Source: Pseudoalteromonas umbrosa
GTDB taxonomy: Bacteria > Pseudomonadota > Gammaproteobacteria > Enterobacterales > Alteromonadaceae
NCBI RefSeq assembly: GCF_030125375.1
Contig: NZ_JASJUU010000003.1
Span: 76,247-140,246 of the forward strand
Length of the DNA stretch: 64,000 bases
Direction of reading: 5' to 3'
The notes under the pieces were generated by a model. The model was not told the DNA's origin. It searched no databases and was given only the letters and a program-made list of their open reading frames with translations. The translations under genes were made by a program, and so were the position numbers. Below, in pieces: positions 36,467 through 45,195 of the stretch. Numbering within the stretch: the stretch's first letter is position 1; every line of letters starts with the position of its first letter.

Positions 36467-37816
36467 CTAGAGTTGACCAAGGAATTGTTCAATCTGACTT
36501 GTATCCCAGTGCCTTTTTTGGGCTTGCTTAAGTGCGCTCTGAGCTATTTCAATTGACTTTTTTTTGTTAGTGCTATGAGTAAGTTTGGCTTGTAGTAAAA
36601 GTAATTCAGGGTCACTTTCATCGTGCTCAAGTGCCATCTTGAGCCACTGGGCTAGGTTTTCATCATCACTTGGGTGTTTATATAAATGCAAACTCAGCGC
36701 TTTTATTGCTCTTTTATCGTTAGATGCTGAGCGTTTAAACCATTTCGTTGCCTCATAAGGGGCAAACAATTGACTATGTTTATCACTGTACAAAGTTGCT
36801 AATTTGTACTGGGCAGGTGAGAAGTGTAGGGCACTGCGTTTTAGCCAATTTAACGCCACATCAAACTGTGTTTTGTCATCTGAGTTAGTGAGTAGTTCAA
36901 CGGCGAGCTTGTATTGTGCAATAGGCAAGTTATTTTTTGCAGCAGCAAGCAATATAGTTAAGTAGTCATTGTCGTCTCGCCAGTGGTATTTAAGTAATCG
37001 ACTGGCGTTGTATTCGTTAGAGCTTAACCAGTTTGCGATGTAATACTGAACAAGCGCGTTACCTTGCTCGGCTGCATCAATATGACGTCTGATCTGAGCT
37101 TTATAATCTTGCTGCTGAAACGCCAAAGTACGCTTGTATTCTTTACCTTTATAGGTTGTGAAGTGATAAATCAGCGAGTGATTCTTTTTGGCTTTTCCGG
37201 GCTTGTAGCGCCAAACTTTAACCGCATTAATTAAAGATGAAGCGAAGATATTCTTAGGATAATCATCAATAACAATGATGTTTTTAACAACACCGGTTGC
37301 ATCAATATCAAATTCAAGCCAAACCCAGCCTTCTATCCCTTGTCTTGCTGCTTGCTCTGGATAATCAGGTTGCTTATCAAAAGTACGTTCGGATGAGGGG
37401 AGCTGTGTGCTTGTCTTGCTGAAATCTGGCTGGTACTTCTCACTTAAGTATTGATAGCCAAATTGGCTTTTTCTTTGTTGCAGGGCTTGCTCTAGCACCT
37501 GTTTGTCTGCGTACTGAGACGAAATTAGATGCGCTGTTTTGAGTGCCTCTGCAATACCGTATTCGGCAGCGATTGAAAACCAAGCATGTGAAATTGAGAG
37601 GTTCTTTTCAGTGCCTTGACCATGGAGTGACATCACGGCTAAATTATAAATGGCGTCGCCGTTACCGAGTTGAGCCAGTTGATAAAACTCGTCGTAAGCT
37701 TTGACATAGTTTTGTTGCTGGTAATAGTGTGTTGCAGTAAAAAGATCCGCACGACTGCTTGTTGCGAACAGCGCCAAAATTAATATGATTAGTTCAATAG
37801 GCCTGACATGCTTCAT
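36467..37816 (-). CDS. TonB-domain protein with Sel1 repeats
   Basis: 449-residue exported protein with signal MKHVRPIELIILILALFATSSRA. About residues 40-90 hold a Sel1-type repeat (GNGDAIYNLAVMSLHGQGTEKN). Residues 150-225 form a TonB C-terminal domain (PDYPEQAARQGIEGWVWLEFDI, then AVKVWRYKPG). Further Sel1/TPR repeats follow from about 245 to the end. TonB C-terminal domains touch the TonB box of receptors, but this protein lacks the membrane helix and proline-rich span of TonB itself. It lies 0.3 kb from a TonB-dependent receptor on the same strand. A periplasmic scaffold role is inferred. Confidence 0.8.
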   Translation of the reverse strand: MKHVRPIELIILILALFATSSRADLFTATHYYQQQNYVKAYDEFYQLAQLGNGDAIYNLAVMSLHGQGTEKNLSISHAWFSIAAEYGIAEALKTAHLISSQYADKQVLEQALQQRKSQFGYQYLSEKYQPDFSKTSTQLPSSERTFDKQPDYPEQAARQGIEGWVWLEFDIDATGVVKNIIVIDDYPKNIFASSLINAVKVWRYKPGKAKKNHSLIYHFTTYKGKEYKRTLAFQQQDYKAQIRRHIDAAEQGNALVQYYIANWLSSNEYNASRLLKYHWRDDNDYLTILLAAAKNNLPIAQYKLAVELLTNSDDKTQFDVALNWLKRSALHFSPAQYKLATLYSDKHSQLFAPYEATKWFKRSASNDKRAIKALSLHLYKHPSDDENLAQWLKMALEHDESDPELLLLQAKLTHSTNKKKSIEIAQSALKQAQKRHWDTSQIEQFLGQL

Positions 37817-37967
37817 GCTGATTAAAGTGGCACCTTGTGATAATTACCCAACCTACATCAGGCGTTATGTTACGTATTTACTATATTAATTTATGTACCT
37901 AAATGACCGATTCTACAGCTTTTACAAACAATTACCATATCTCATAGTACAAGGTGTTTAAAAAGAA

Positions 37968-38000
37968 AAGCTGAAGGCCTACATTCGTAGGCTTCAGCTT
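37968..38000 (-). terminator. Rho-independent terminator of the TonB receptor gene
   Basis: A 14-bp stem with one bulged base (AAGCTGAAGGCCTAC at 37968-37982 against GTAGGCTTCAGCTT at 37987-38000) and a 4-nt loop. On the minus strand the stem runs into TTTTCTTTTT. It lies about 110 bp past the receptor stop. Confidence 0.85.
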
Positions 38001-38110
38001 AAATCTCCTGGGCAGGGAGAGGCTTTCCTTGCCATATGCCGCTGTGTTTACAACGAACAAGGTGCAGAACTTGTGCAAGCGCTTAGTCTTTTACAAGTCT
38101 GCTTTTTTAT

Positions 38111-40678
38111 TTAAAAGTTAAATCGAACACCAGCCACGAAGCGTCTACCATCTGCATAGACACCAGTAAGTGCCTGCTCAACACCTTCCTCTTGATAGCT
38201 AAATGTATGTTCATCGGTTAAATTGATAGCTTCTAAGACGACGGCTAAGTTTTCATTGATGTTATAAGTTAGGTTTGCATCAATTTGACCGTAGGCGTCA
38301 ATGTAACCAGGCCAATCATTACCTGAGTCATATCCTGAGCGGTGGTTATATGAAATACGACCGCTGAGCGAGTCGTTTTCATAATATGCACTTAAATTGA
38401 CTGTGTGCTCAGAGTTACCAGGAATAGTCACGTCGTTACCATCTTTATCTTTGGCTTCACCGTCTACATAGGTGTAGTTGGCAGAAATACCAACACCTTC
38501 AAGCAACTCTTGTTGATAGCCAAACTCTAATCCTTGAATTCGTCCTGCGCGACCATTTGAAGGACGACTGATCCTAATTGGGGTATTTTCATGTATCTCT
38601 AATGCAGGCGTACTGTCTAAGAATGATTGAATATCTTTATAGAAAAATACTGCCGAGAACAGTCCCGCTTCGTTGAAGTACCACTCAATACCAGTATCGA
38701 ATTGTGTTGCACGGAATGGATCTATATCTGGGTTACCGCCTGTGCCTGTTTGAGTTTCAACGTTATATGAGGTTGAAGCTGTCATACTGGCATAGTCTGG
38801 ACGAGACATTACTCTCGCTGCACTAAAGCGCATAAGTAGATCATCACTTAAGTCAACGGCGAGGTTAATGCTTGGTAGTACATCAAAATAGTCTTTGTCT
38901 TGTGTGGTCCACGTTTCAAGACCTGTTGCACCTGCAAATGCAGAAGACTCTTGCTTGGTGTGCACAAGCCTTACACCTAAGTTACCACGCATGCCATCTG
39001 CATCTATGGTTGTTTTAACATAACCTGCTAGTATTTTTTCTTTAATGTCAAAAGTACTGGCTTTTAAAACTCTATAGTTCCAGTTAAGAGCATCACCATC
39101 TTGGCGAACTCTATCTGAGTCAGTAATGGCATAAGATCGTAATGTACCAGATGAACCCAAACCAGATAGGTAGTCGCTTGGCATCACAAGTGAGTAATCA
39201 GCTAAGCTCCAGTTGAGGTCAGTACGTGCATCTGTGGTGTTTTTGGTATTAAAACGGCTATGATCCCGGTATTTAACACCCATTTTAATTTCGCTGAATA
39301 CAGCAACATCAATAGGGCGTTTAAAGTCGGCTTGGAAATAGCTTTCGTCATCTTTTGCATCATTGTTGTCGTAACGCAAAAAGCCGAGGTTCCATTTTGT
39401 GCCATCTTTCGGATCTGCACCATAAGAAGTTTTAACATCTTCTACTTGCGAGGTATCAAAAGAATGTACGTAGTTACCAACCCAGCCTACAGAGCGGTCA
39501 GCTTGTGAACCACCAGAGCCTTCGGTATAACCTAGTTGATAAGTGGATTGCCAAAGCTCGCCTTCATGCTCGACTTTTAAGTCATACGCTTTGGTTTTTA
39601 GCTTTGAGTTTCTTACTTTTGTTTCATTTAGGATATTTGTACTGTCTGGAGATAACCCCATGGTACCACCGACAACCATTTTTCCGACCTTATTTTGATC
39701 AATGATTGTGATGTCTGTATATTGCGCGCCGCCACGCTCAGGTAACCATAGAAAGTTTTGGTTTTCATTATCGGCATCCAGCGTTGAATCTAATACATTA
39801 AATGAAATATCTGTCGCGTCACTTGGGCGATATTGAAGCGCAAGTGTGATACCTGTTCTAACACGTTCTTGGGAGAACATTGCAGAGCCACCACCGCCCG
39901 GGCTGTATACATCTTCATGCACGGTACCATCTGCCATGGTGATGTTTCTGTCTGTCCAGCTCCAAGCTTCAATACCATCACGGCGCAGATTTCGCTCTTG
40001 TCGAATTAACGACACAAGTGCGCCAAATGTTTCATCATCGTTTTTGAAGTTATACATGATGGACGCTTGCGGATCTGTTTCGCCAGAAACCTCACTATGT
40101 TGGGCTAACAATGAGCCAGCTATTTTGTTCGCTTCTAAATCGAGCGGTTTTCTTGTTCTGACAATGATTGTGCCACCGATTGAGCCTTCATCAATGTCTG
40201 CTTCAGGTGATTTATACACCTCAAGACCAGATACAATCTCTGATGGTAGCATTGTATAGTTAAAGCCACGACTCGCAGCTGAGTTTGTCCACCAGTCCGT
40301 TGAACCGACGGCTTGACCATTTAACAATGTTCGGTTTTGGCTTTCACTTGTGCCTCGAATACTTACTCGCTCACCTTCACCAAAGCTTCTAGTAAGAGAA
40401 ACCCCTGTGATCCGTTGAAGTGATTCTGCAACGTTTTGGTCGGGAAACTTACCAATGTCTTCTGCTGTCACAGCATCTACGATTGCATCTGCATAACGCT
40501 TGGTATTGAGCGATTTAACAACACTGCCGCGGATACCACGAACTTGAATGACTTCCACTTCTTTTTGATTTGAAACAGCGCTGTCATTTTGTGCAAACGC
40601 ATAAGGTGAAAAATACAAAGTAGAAGTCATTAAAGCTGAGCTTATTGCCAGCGACAACTTGTTTTTATTGTTGAACAT
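38111..40678 (-). CDS. TonB-dependent outer-membrane receptor
   Basis: 855 residues from the ATG at 40678 (MFNNKNKLSLAISSALMTSTL). The longer frame to 40717 lacks a better signal. The plug domain contains GIRGSVVKSLNTKRYADAIV, TAEDIGKFPDQNVAESLQRI, SIRGTSESQNRTLLNG and SPEADIDEGSIGGTI. The barrel ends in VAGVRFNF with the C-terminal Phe needed for BAM recognition. It is a clear paralogue of the receptor at 24964, most alike in the plug. Ligands are unknown. Relatives import oligopeptides, sugars or siderophores. A strong terminator follows, and a 0.6-kb AT-rich leader precedes. Confidence 0.92.
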   Translation of the reverse strand: MFNNKNKLSLAISSALMTSTLYFSPYAFAQNDSAVSNQKEVEVIQVRGIRGSVVKSLNTKRYADAIVDAVTAEDIGKFPDQNVAESLQRITGVSLTRSFGEGERVSIRGTSESQNRTLLNGQAVGSTDWWTNSAASRGFNYTMLPSEIVSGLEVYKSPEADIDEGSIGGTIIVRTRKPLDLEANKIAGSLLAQHSEVSGETDPQASIMYNFKNDDETFGALVSLIRQERNLRRDGIEAWSWTDRNITMADGTVHEDVYSPGGGGSAMFSQERVRTGITLALQYRPSDATDISFNVLDSTLDADNENQNFLWLPERGGAQYTDITIIDQNKVGKMVVGGTMGLSPDSTNILNETKVRNSKLKTKAYDLKVEHEGELWQSTYQLGYTEGSGGSQADRSVGWVGNYVHSFDTSQVEDVKTSYGADPKDGTKWNLGFLRYDNNDAKDDESYFQADFKRPIDVAVFSEIKMGVKYRDHSRFNTKNTTDARTDLNWSLADYSLVMPSDYLSGLGSSGTLRSYAITDSDRVRQDGDALNWNYRVLKASTFDIKEKILAGYVKTTIDADGMRGNLGVRLVHTKQESSAFAGATGLETWTTQDKDYFDVLPSINLAVDLSDDLLMRFSAARVMSRPDYASMTASTSYNVETQTGTGGNPDIDPFRATQFDTGIEWYFNEAGLFSAVFFYKDIQSFLDSTPALEIHENTPIRISRPSNGRAGRIQGLEFGYQQELLEGVGISANYTYVDGEAKDKDGNDVTIPGNSEHTVNLSAYYENDSLSGRISYNHRSGYDSGNDWPGYIDAYGQIDANLTYNINENLAVVLEAINLTDEHTFSYQEEGVEQALTGVYADGRRFVAGVRFNF

Positions 40679-41272
40679 GATACCAATCCCCTTGGATGAA
40701 TTTTTGAACGTAATCACTTAAATGTAACTTTGTGCAGTTGAAATTTAACAACATGTCTGCTTGTTAAATCTTGAAAGGGTGTGATTAGTTATGAAACAAT
40801 AATTTTTCAATTTGTTATTTTTCTTAGTTTATGATTTATCTGCTTATAATTTTTAATTCCCCATGTTTTTTGGATAGATAAGTAATTTTATTTTTTATAT
40901 TTAAAATTTAAATTTATTAACATTCACAACTAATGAGGTTTTGTGGTTAAGAAATTTAACCTTTATTGGAAATGGGCAACTTAGCACCATGACTTATGAA
41001 TTGCGTTTGGCACAGGAGTAGGGTCGACTTTTTGCACGTTAACTGTTTAGTATGCTCGCCTGATAAAGCTGTAAATAACAATCTAAAGGGGCTTAGCGAT
41101 GCATTATACATAAATTAAAATCAGCACATAATGGACTGTTTGAGTAGAAGAATTGGGAGCACGACAAGCGCAGAAGTGCATTGGATATGTCAATAAATGT
41201 GTGAAAATTGAAGCGGCCTAAACAAACTACAGCCCCTTCATGAGATAAGGGGCTGTGTTGAGTTATATTGTG
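40679..41272. other. AT-rich upstream region of the TonB receptor
   Basis: 594 bp holding the receptor promoter and leader, very AT-rich at 40790-40925, with no open frame that looks coding on either strand. The only clear element is the ThrE-type gene terminator at 41229-41256. Confidence 0.45.
41229..41256 (-). terminator. Terminator of the ThrE-type exporter gene
   Basis: ACAGCCCCTT (41229-41238) pairs with AAGGGGCTGT (41247-41256) around an 8-nt loop, 17 bp beyond the stop. On the minus strand the T-rich AGTTTGTTT follows. Confidence 0.75.
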
Positions 41273-42547
41273 CTACAAACTCTTTTTAGGAGGCAGGGCC
41301 ACATTGGCAAAGATTAAACCTGCGACTAGGGACATAAAGATCAAAAAGGTCTGCTGGCCAATATGATCCGCCATCACAAAGCTTTGTCCTTCAATTAAAG
41401 AATTGAGGCCAATGTATGTTTTAGAGCCAGGTACTAATACAATCAAGCCTTTCATGGTGACGATTGAAGCTGGCGCGTTCTCTACGCGGTTAAAAATATT
41501 ACTGAAAATGCCAACGGCAAATGCACCAGCAAACGTGCCTAAGGCATAATCAAAATAAATAGCTGCGCTGACTGAAACAGCATAAGCAATAAACCCAGAT
41601 GTAATGCACCAAGGCACATGTTTTAATTTGGTTTTGAATATAACAACAAGGCTAACGCAAAGTAAGAATACTGCTAACCAAGCCGTCCACTTTGGCAGCG
41701 GATCGGGTTGAACAAAATCAACTTGTCCAAACACATAAAAGCCAATGCTAATTCCTAAAAAGGCACCAAAATAGAGTTTGAATAACAGCATAAAGGCATC
41801 CATAACCCTAGCGGTACCAGATACCAAGTGACGTGCAGAGAGCTCAGCAAACCCTAACGCTAACGCCAAACCTGGGATAAACACAATGATTGCGGATAGC
41901 ACCACTAATCGGATATTGAGTTGAGGATCAAGGTAGGCCGAGACGGCACACGCAGCAAATGCTGAAGCGATGGCCACCATAGGTTCTAGCATATGGGTGA
42001 CGCGCTTAGAGTGCTCAGACCAAAGGATAAATAAATATACCAAGATAGAGATTATCCCAGACCATATTACATCACTCCAGCTGGAACCCATTAGCATAGC
42101 AAACGCGCCTCCCGAGACCGCAAAAGCAAGTGCCATTTGCCACCTAGAATAAGGGGAGTCAGCGTTTTGGATCTGCTCAAGGCTTTCATCAGCTTCAACG
42201 ATTGTGAGTTCGCCGGCCAGCATTTTATTTACGACGTCATCGGTATTGGCAAGTGAGCCTAAATCATGGTCGCCTGGTTCAACTCTGGCTACATGGGTGT
42301 ACTCTTCTTCATGTCCATCAGTCCAAATTACAAAAGTAACAGAGGTTGGAGACATCACAAATGAAGACTTTAAACCGAGGTGAGTGGCAACTTCCATCAA
42401 GTGCGCTTCCAAACGAAAAGCGGGGGTACCATATTGATGAAGCATTTTGCCAAGTTTAACAATAAACTTGCGCTTTTGTGTAAACGTAGCTGAATTCAAC
42501 TGTGTAATACCTAAAATAGTTGAGAGGTTGAGGGCAAGCCCATACAT
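41273..42547 (-). CDS. ThrE-family threonine/serine exporter
   Basis: 424-residue inner-membrane exporter joining the two ThrE halves in one chain. A cytoplasmic N-terminal domain (QYGTPAFRLEAHLMEVATHLGL, the family signature) precedes about ten membrane helices. In many bacteria the two halves are separate DUF1212 and DUF3815 proteins. It should use the proton gradient to export threonine or serine. It stands alone with its own terminator. With the LysE- and RhtA-type genes it makes three amino-acid exporter families in this window. Confidence 0.85.
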   Translation of the reverse strand: MYGLALNLSTILGITQLNSATFTQKRKFIVKLGKMLHQYGTPAFRLEAHLMEVATHLGLKSSFVMSPTSVTFVIWTDGHEEEYTHVARVEPGDHDLGSLANTDDVVNKMLAGELTIVEADESLEQIQNADSPYSRWQMALAFAVSGGAFAMLMGSSWSDVIWSGIISILVYLFILWSEHSKRVTHMLEPMVAIASAFAACAVSAYLDPQLNIRLVVLSAIIVFIPGLALALGFAELSARHLVSGTARVMDAFMLLFKLYFGAFLGISIGFYVFGQVDFVQPDPLPKWTAWLAVFLLCVSLVVIFKTKLKHVPWCITSGFIAYAVSVSAAIYFDYALGTFAGAFAVGIFSNIFNRVENAPASIVTMKGLIVLVPGSKTYIGLNSLIEGQSFVMADHIGQQTFLIFMSLVAGLIFANVALPPKKSL

Positions 42548-42771
42548 TTAAGTGTTGGTCACTTAAATCCCAAATTACGTAACTTATGATACAGTTAAAT
42601 TATGTTGTAATTTTGAATACTCGGAGCAAAAAAACGTAGGTAAAAATGCCTTGTTTGACGCTTTTTCGCGGCGTACTCAGTCTAAGAAATAGTAAAGACA
42701 TTACTCTTATCCCATTTCTATAAAGCTAATAATAAGTTACGCCGCGCATTCTAACCAGTTTTGCCTTATTT

Positions 42772-44007
42772 TCAACGCATTTTATTTGCGTTTTTTTCTT
42801 CGATCCACTGTGACATGTATTGTGTGCTGCGCAGTGTATGGTGTTTGAGCATTTGACCGAAGAAATTCTGTGTTCGATGAGGTACTAGATTTTTTTGGAT
42901 TTCAGCAATTTTGTTTATTAAACGGGTACTTAACTCTTTCTTGTCATATCTGTCATGCAGAATTTTAAGGCCATTTTTTTGCGCTTGATGAAAGTCTTGT
43001 TGATTTGTATATAACGAAACAGCAGCTTCAATAAACGTTTCATCACAGGTTGTTATCGCGCCATGCCATGGTAAGTCACCATGCATGCCTTCTGCACCAA
43101 TTTTCGTGGTGACGCAGGGAGTTTGAGTTAACATGGCTTCCAATAACTTGCCCTTAATACCTGCGCCAAATCTGACAGGAGACAAACAGACGCGACTGTT
43201 TTTCATCACCTCAATTGCATCATCTGCCCAGCCTTTGACTAAAAAACCAGTTTTAGGGTTGTTTAAATCAGTTGCTTTTTTAGGCGGGTAAGAGCCATAA
43301 ATATGTAATTGCGCGTCAGGTAGGCGTTTTTTAATTGCTGGCCAAAGCTTTTGCAAGTAAAGAACAGAGTCCCAATTAGGCGCATGACGAAAATTACCAA
43401 TTGTCATGAAGTGTTGTCGTGTTTCAAATGATGGCAGCTCGCAGGGCAGCGAATCTAGATCGACTAAAAACGGCAGGTGAACTAAAAGTGCAGGGCTGAT
43501 GTTAAAAGTTGATTGCAACAAGTCATATTCATAGTCTGAGATGATTAGGGATAAATCACAGCGAAGTATCGCTGCTATTTCTCTTTTCGCCAACTCACTA
43601 TCTAAAAGAGAGTCTAAGTGGAAGTCAATACCGGCTTTTATAGCCGCGTGTCTTGTACCTCTTAAACACTGTAAGTCTTCGGTGTCTAAAATTTTCATGG
43701 CTTGCGGCGCAAATTTATCAATACGCCAGCCAAATTGCTCTTCCATCATAAAGCGGTCAAACATGACGATATCAGGAGCTAGCGTTTCTACATAGTTATC
43801 GAAGCTACTGCAGTTGAGGGCTATTTGCTTACTGGATATGCCATAGTTTGACAAATCAATCATATGGTCCGTTTGCTGTGCAGGGCTTGCAAATTCAACT
43901 TGCCAGCCTTGCGATGTAAAAAATTGAAGCAAAGAGAGCATATGCATGCCCGCAGCCGAAGAATTCGGCTCTGGCCATACATAGCCAATAACTAAAACTT
44001 TATTCAT
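42772..44007 (-). CDS. Glycosyltransferase family 4-like (group 1)
   Basis: 411-residue cytosolic GT-B glycosyltransferase. The N-terminal half begins MNKVLVIGYVWPEPNSSAAG and contains a glycine-rich acceptor loop. The C-terminal half has FMTIGNFRHAPNWDSVLYL, LHIYGSYPPKK and SPVRFGAGIKGKLLEAMLTQTPCVTT, where GIKGKLLEAM supplies the nucleotide-sugar-binding Glu. The start codon directly follows the stop of the LacI-type gene, so translation is coupled. Sugar donor and acceptor are unknown, and no polysaccharide cluster surrounds it. Confidence 0.86.
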   Translation of the reverse strand: MNKVLVIGYVWPEPNSSAAGMHMLSLLQFFTSQGWQVEFASPAQQTDHMIDLSNYGISSKQIALNCSSFDNYVETLAPDIVMFDRFMMEEQFGWRIDKFAPQAMKILDTEDLQCLRGTRHAAIKAGIDFHLDSLLDSELAKREIAAILRCDLSLIISDYEYDLLQSTFNISPALLVHLPFLVDLDSLPCELPSFETRQHFMTIGNFRHAPNWDSVLYLQKLWPAIKKRLPDAQLHIYGSYPPKKATDLNNPKTGFLVKGWADDAIEVMKNSRVCLSPVRFGAGIKGKLLEAMLTQTPCVTTKIGAEGMHGDLPWHGAITTCDETFIEAAVSLYTNQQDFHQAQKNGLKILHDRYDKKELSTRLINKIAEIQKNLVPHRTQNFFGQMLKHHTLRSTQYMSQWIEEKNANKMR

Positions 44008-45021
44008 TTAAGAAGATGATTCTCGTATTTGTAAGGATATATCGACCAGTGTTCTGACTGGCGGTTGTGATTTGTTTAGAATTTCACTCAGTGCTTGGCA
44101 AGTTCTTTTGCCTATGTCGTTGGCGTCAATGCGCACTGAAGAGAGGGCTGGGCGCATAAGGCGTGAATCAGCTAGGTCGTCAAAGCCAATTACCTTCACG
44201 TCTTTTCCGGGTACCAAGTTATGCTCTCTCATGGCTTCCATTACGCCGTAAGCGATGACATCACTAAAACAAACAACAGCTTGAATATCAGGTGCTTGAT
44301 TTATGATGTCGTGAAATGCATCTCTGCCACCTTGGCGGTTAGTCGGTGCTTTAATTTCATATGACTTTACCGGTGACGCATGTGCGGATATTGCAGAGCG
44401 AAAGCCACTAACACGTTCATGATAATCAGATATTTCGTCTGTACCGCCTAAAAAGGCGAGGGAAGACAACCCTTTTTCTAGTAAATGCTCTGTGGCTAAA
44501 TGGGTACCTTTTTGATTGTCAGGCAAAATACAAGGCGCATCAGCAAATTGTATTTCACGCATGATATTGATGACAGGAAACCCAGTTGATACCAGTTGAT
44601 TTACCCACTCTTTAGTCGTGCCGGGCGCTGGCACAATGACAAAAGCGGAGACGTTATATTCTTTTAGTGTGTTGACCACTTGTTGCTGGCGTTTGAAATC
44701 CTCACCAGTATTGACGAGCATTGGGACCATACCAAGTGCATAAATATGTTTTTCTAAACCAACGGCTAGTTGTGCCGAGTAGGGGTTGGTTAAGTCATTG
44801 ATAACTACAGCTACTAAATTAGAGCGTTTGCTGCGTAATGCTGCTGCATCACGGTTGTAAACATAGCCAAGTTTCTCAATGGCTTTAAGTACTTTTTCTT
44901 TACTTTTGTCACTTACTTTGTCGGAGTGAGTTAATACGAGAGAAACAGTAGATTTGGAAACTTGCGCTTCTTTGGCAACATCAAAAATTGTTATTTTTTC
45001 TGGTTTTTTGTCGTTGTTCAT
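44008..45021 (-). CDS. LacI-family transcriptional regulator
   Basis: 337-residue repressor. Residues 8-60 are the LacI helix-turn-helix and hinge (ITIFDVAKEAQVSKSTVSLVLTH, EKLGYVYNRDAAALRSKRSN). The rest is a sugar-binding-protein-like effector domain with FDDLADSRLMRPALSSVRID. The stop TAA touches the ATG of the glycosyltransferase gene with no spacer. It is divergent from the S9-like gene. A 15-bp near-palindrome, ATAGTTTAAACCTAT (45060-45074), lies in the shared region and may be its operator. The effector is unknown, presumably a sugar. Confidence 0.9.
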   Translation of the reverse strand: MNNDKKPEKITIFDVAKEAQVSKSTVSLVLTHSDKVSDKSKEKVLKAIEKLGYVYNRDAAALRSKRSNLVAVVINDLTNPYSAQLAVGLEKHIYALGMVPMLVNTGEDFKRQQQVVNTLKEYNVSAFVIVPAPGTTKEWVNQLVSTGFPVINIMREIQFADAPCILPDNQKGTHLATEHLLEKGLSSLAFLGGTDEISDYHERVSGFRSAISAHASPVKSYEIKAPTNRQGGRDAFHDIINQAPDIQAVVCFSDVIAYGVMEAMREHNLVPGKDVKVIGFDDLADSRLMRPALSSVRIDANDIGKRTCQALSEILNKSQPPVRTLVDISLQIRESSS

Positions 45022-45059
45022 AAGTGCCTGATCGCATACGTTGTGCTGATGACGGTTGC

Positions 45060-45074
45060 ATAGTTTAAACCTAT
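45060..45074. promoter_or_regulatory. Possible operator of the LacI-type regulator
   Basis: ATAGTTTAAACCTAT is palindromic except for one pair and lies 39 bp before the regulator start, in the region shared with the divergent S9-like gene. Size and symmetry fit LacI-family sites. Assignment rests on position only. Confidence 0.35.
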
Positions 45075-45195
45075 CAACTTCGACTCTGCAACTTACAATT
45101 CAATTGTGGTGCTTTTGTATAAAACAATAGTCTAAAAAACAGCTTTTTGACTGTAAAATGTCTCTAAAATACTGCACTGGGCCAAAAATAAAGAT

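Noticed and set aside
39846..40259. 137-codon plus-strand frame inside the TonB receptor gene
   Set aside because: Antisense shadow of a conserved coding region, without a family match or ribosome site. The same applies to 412-840, 2511-2963 and 7976-8416.
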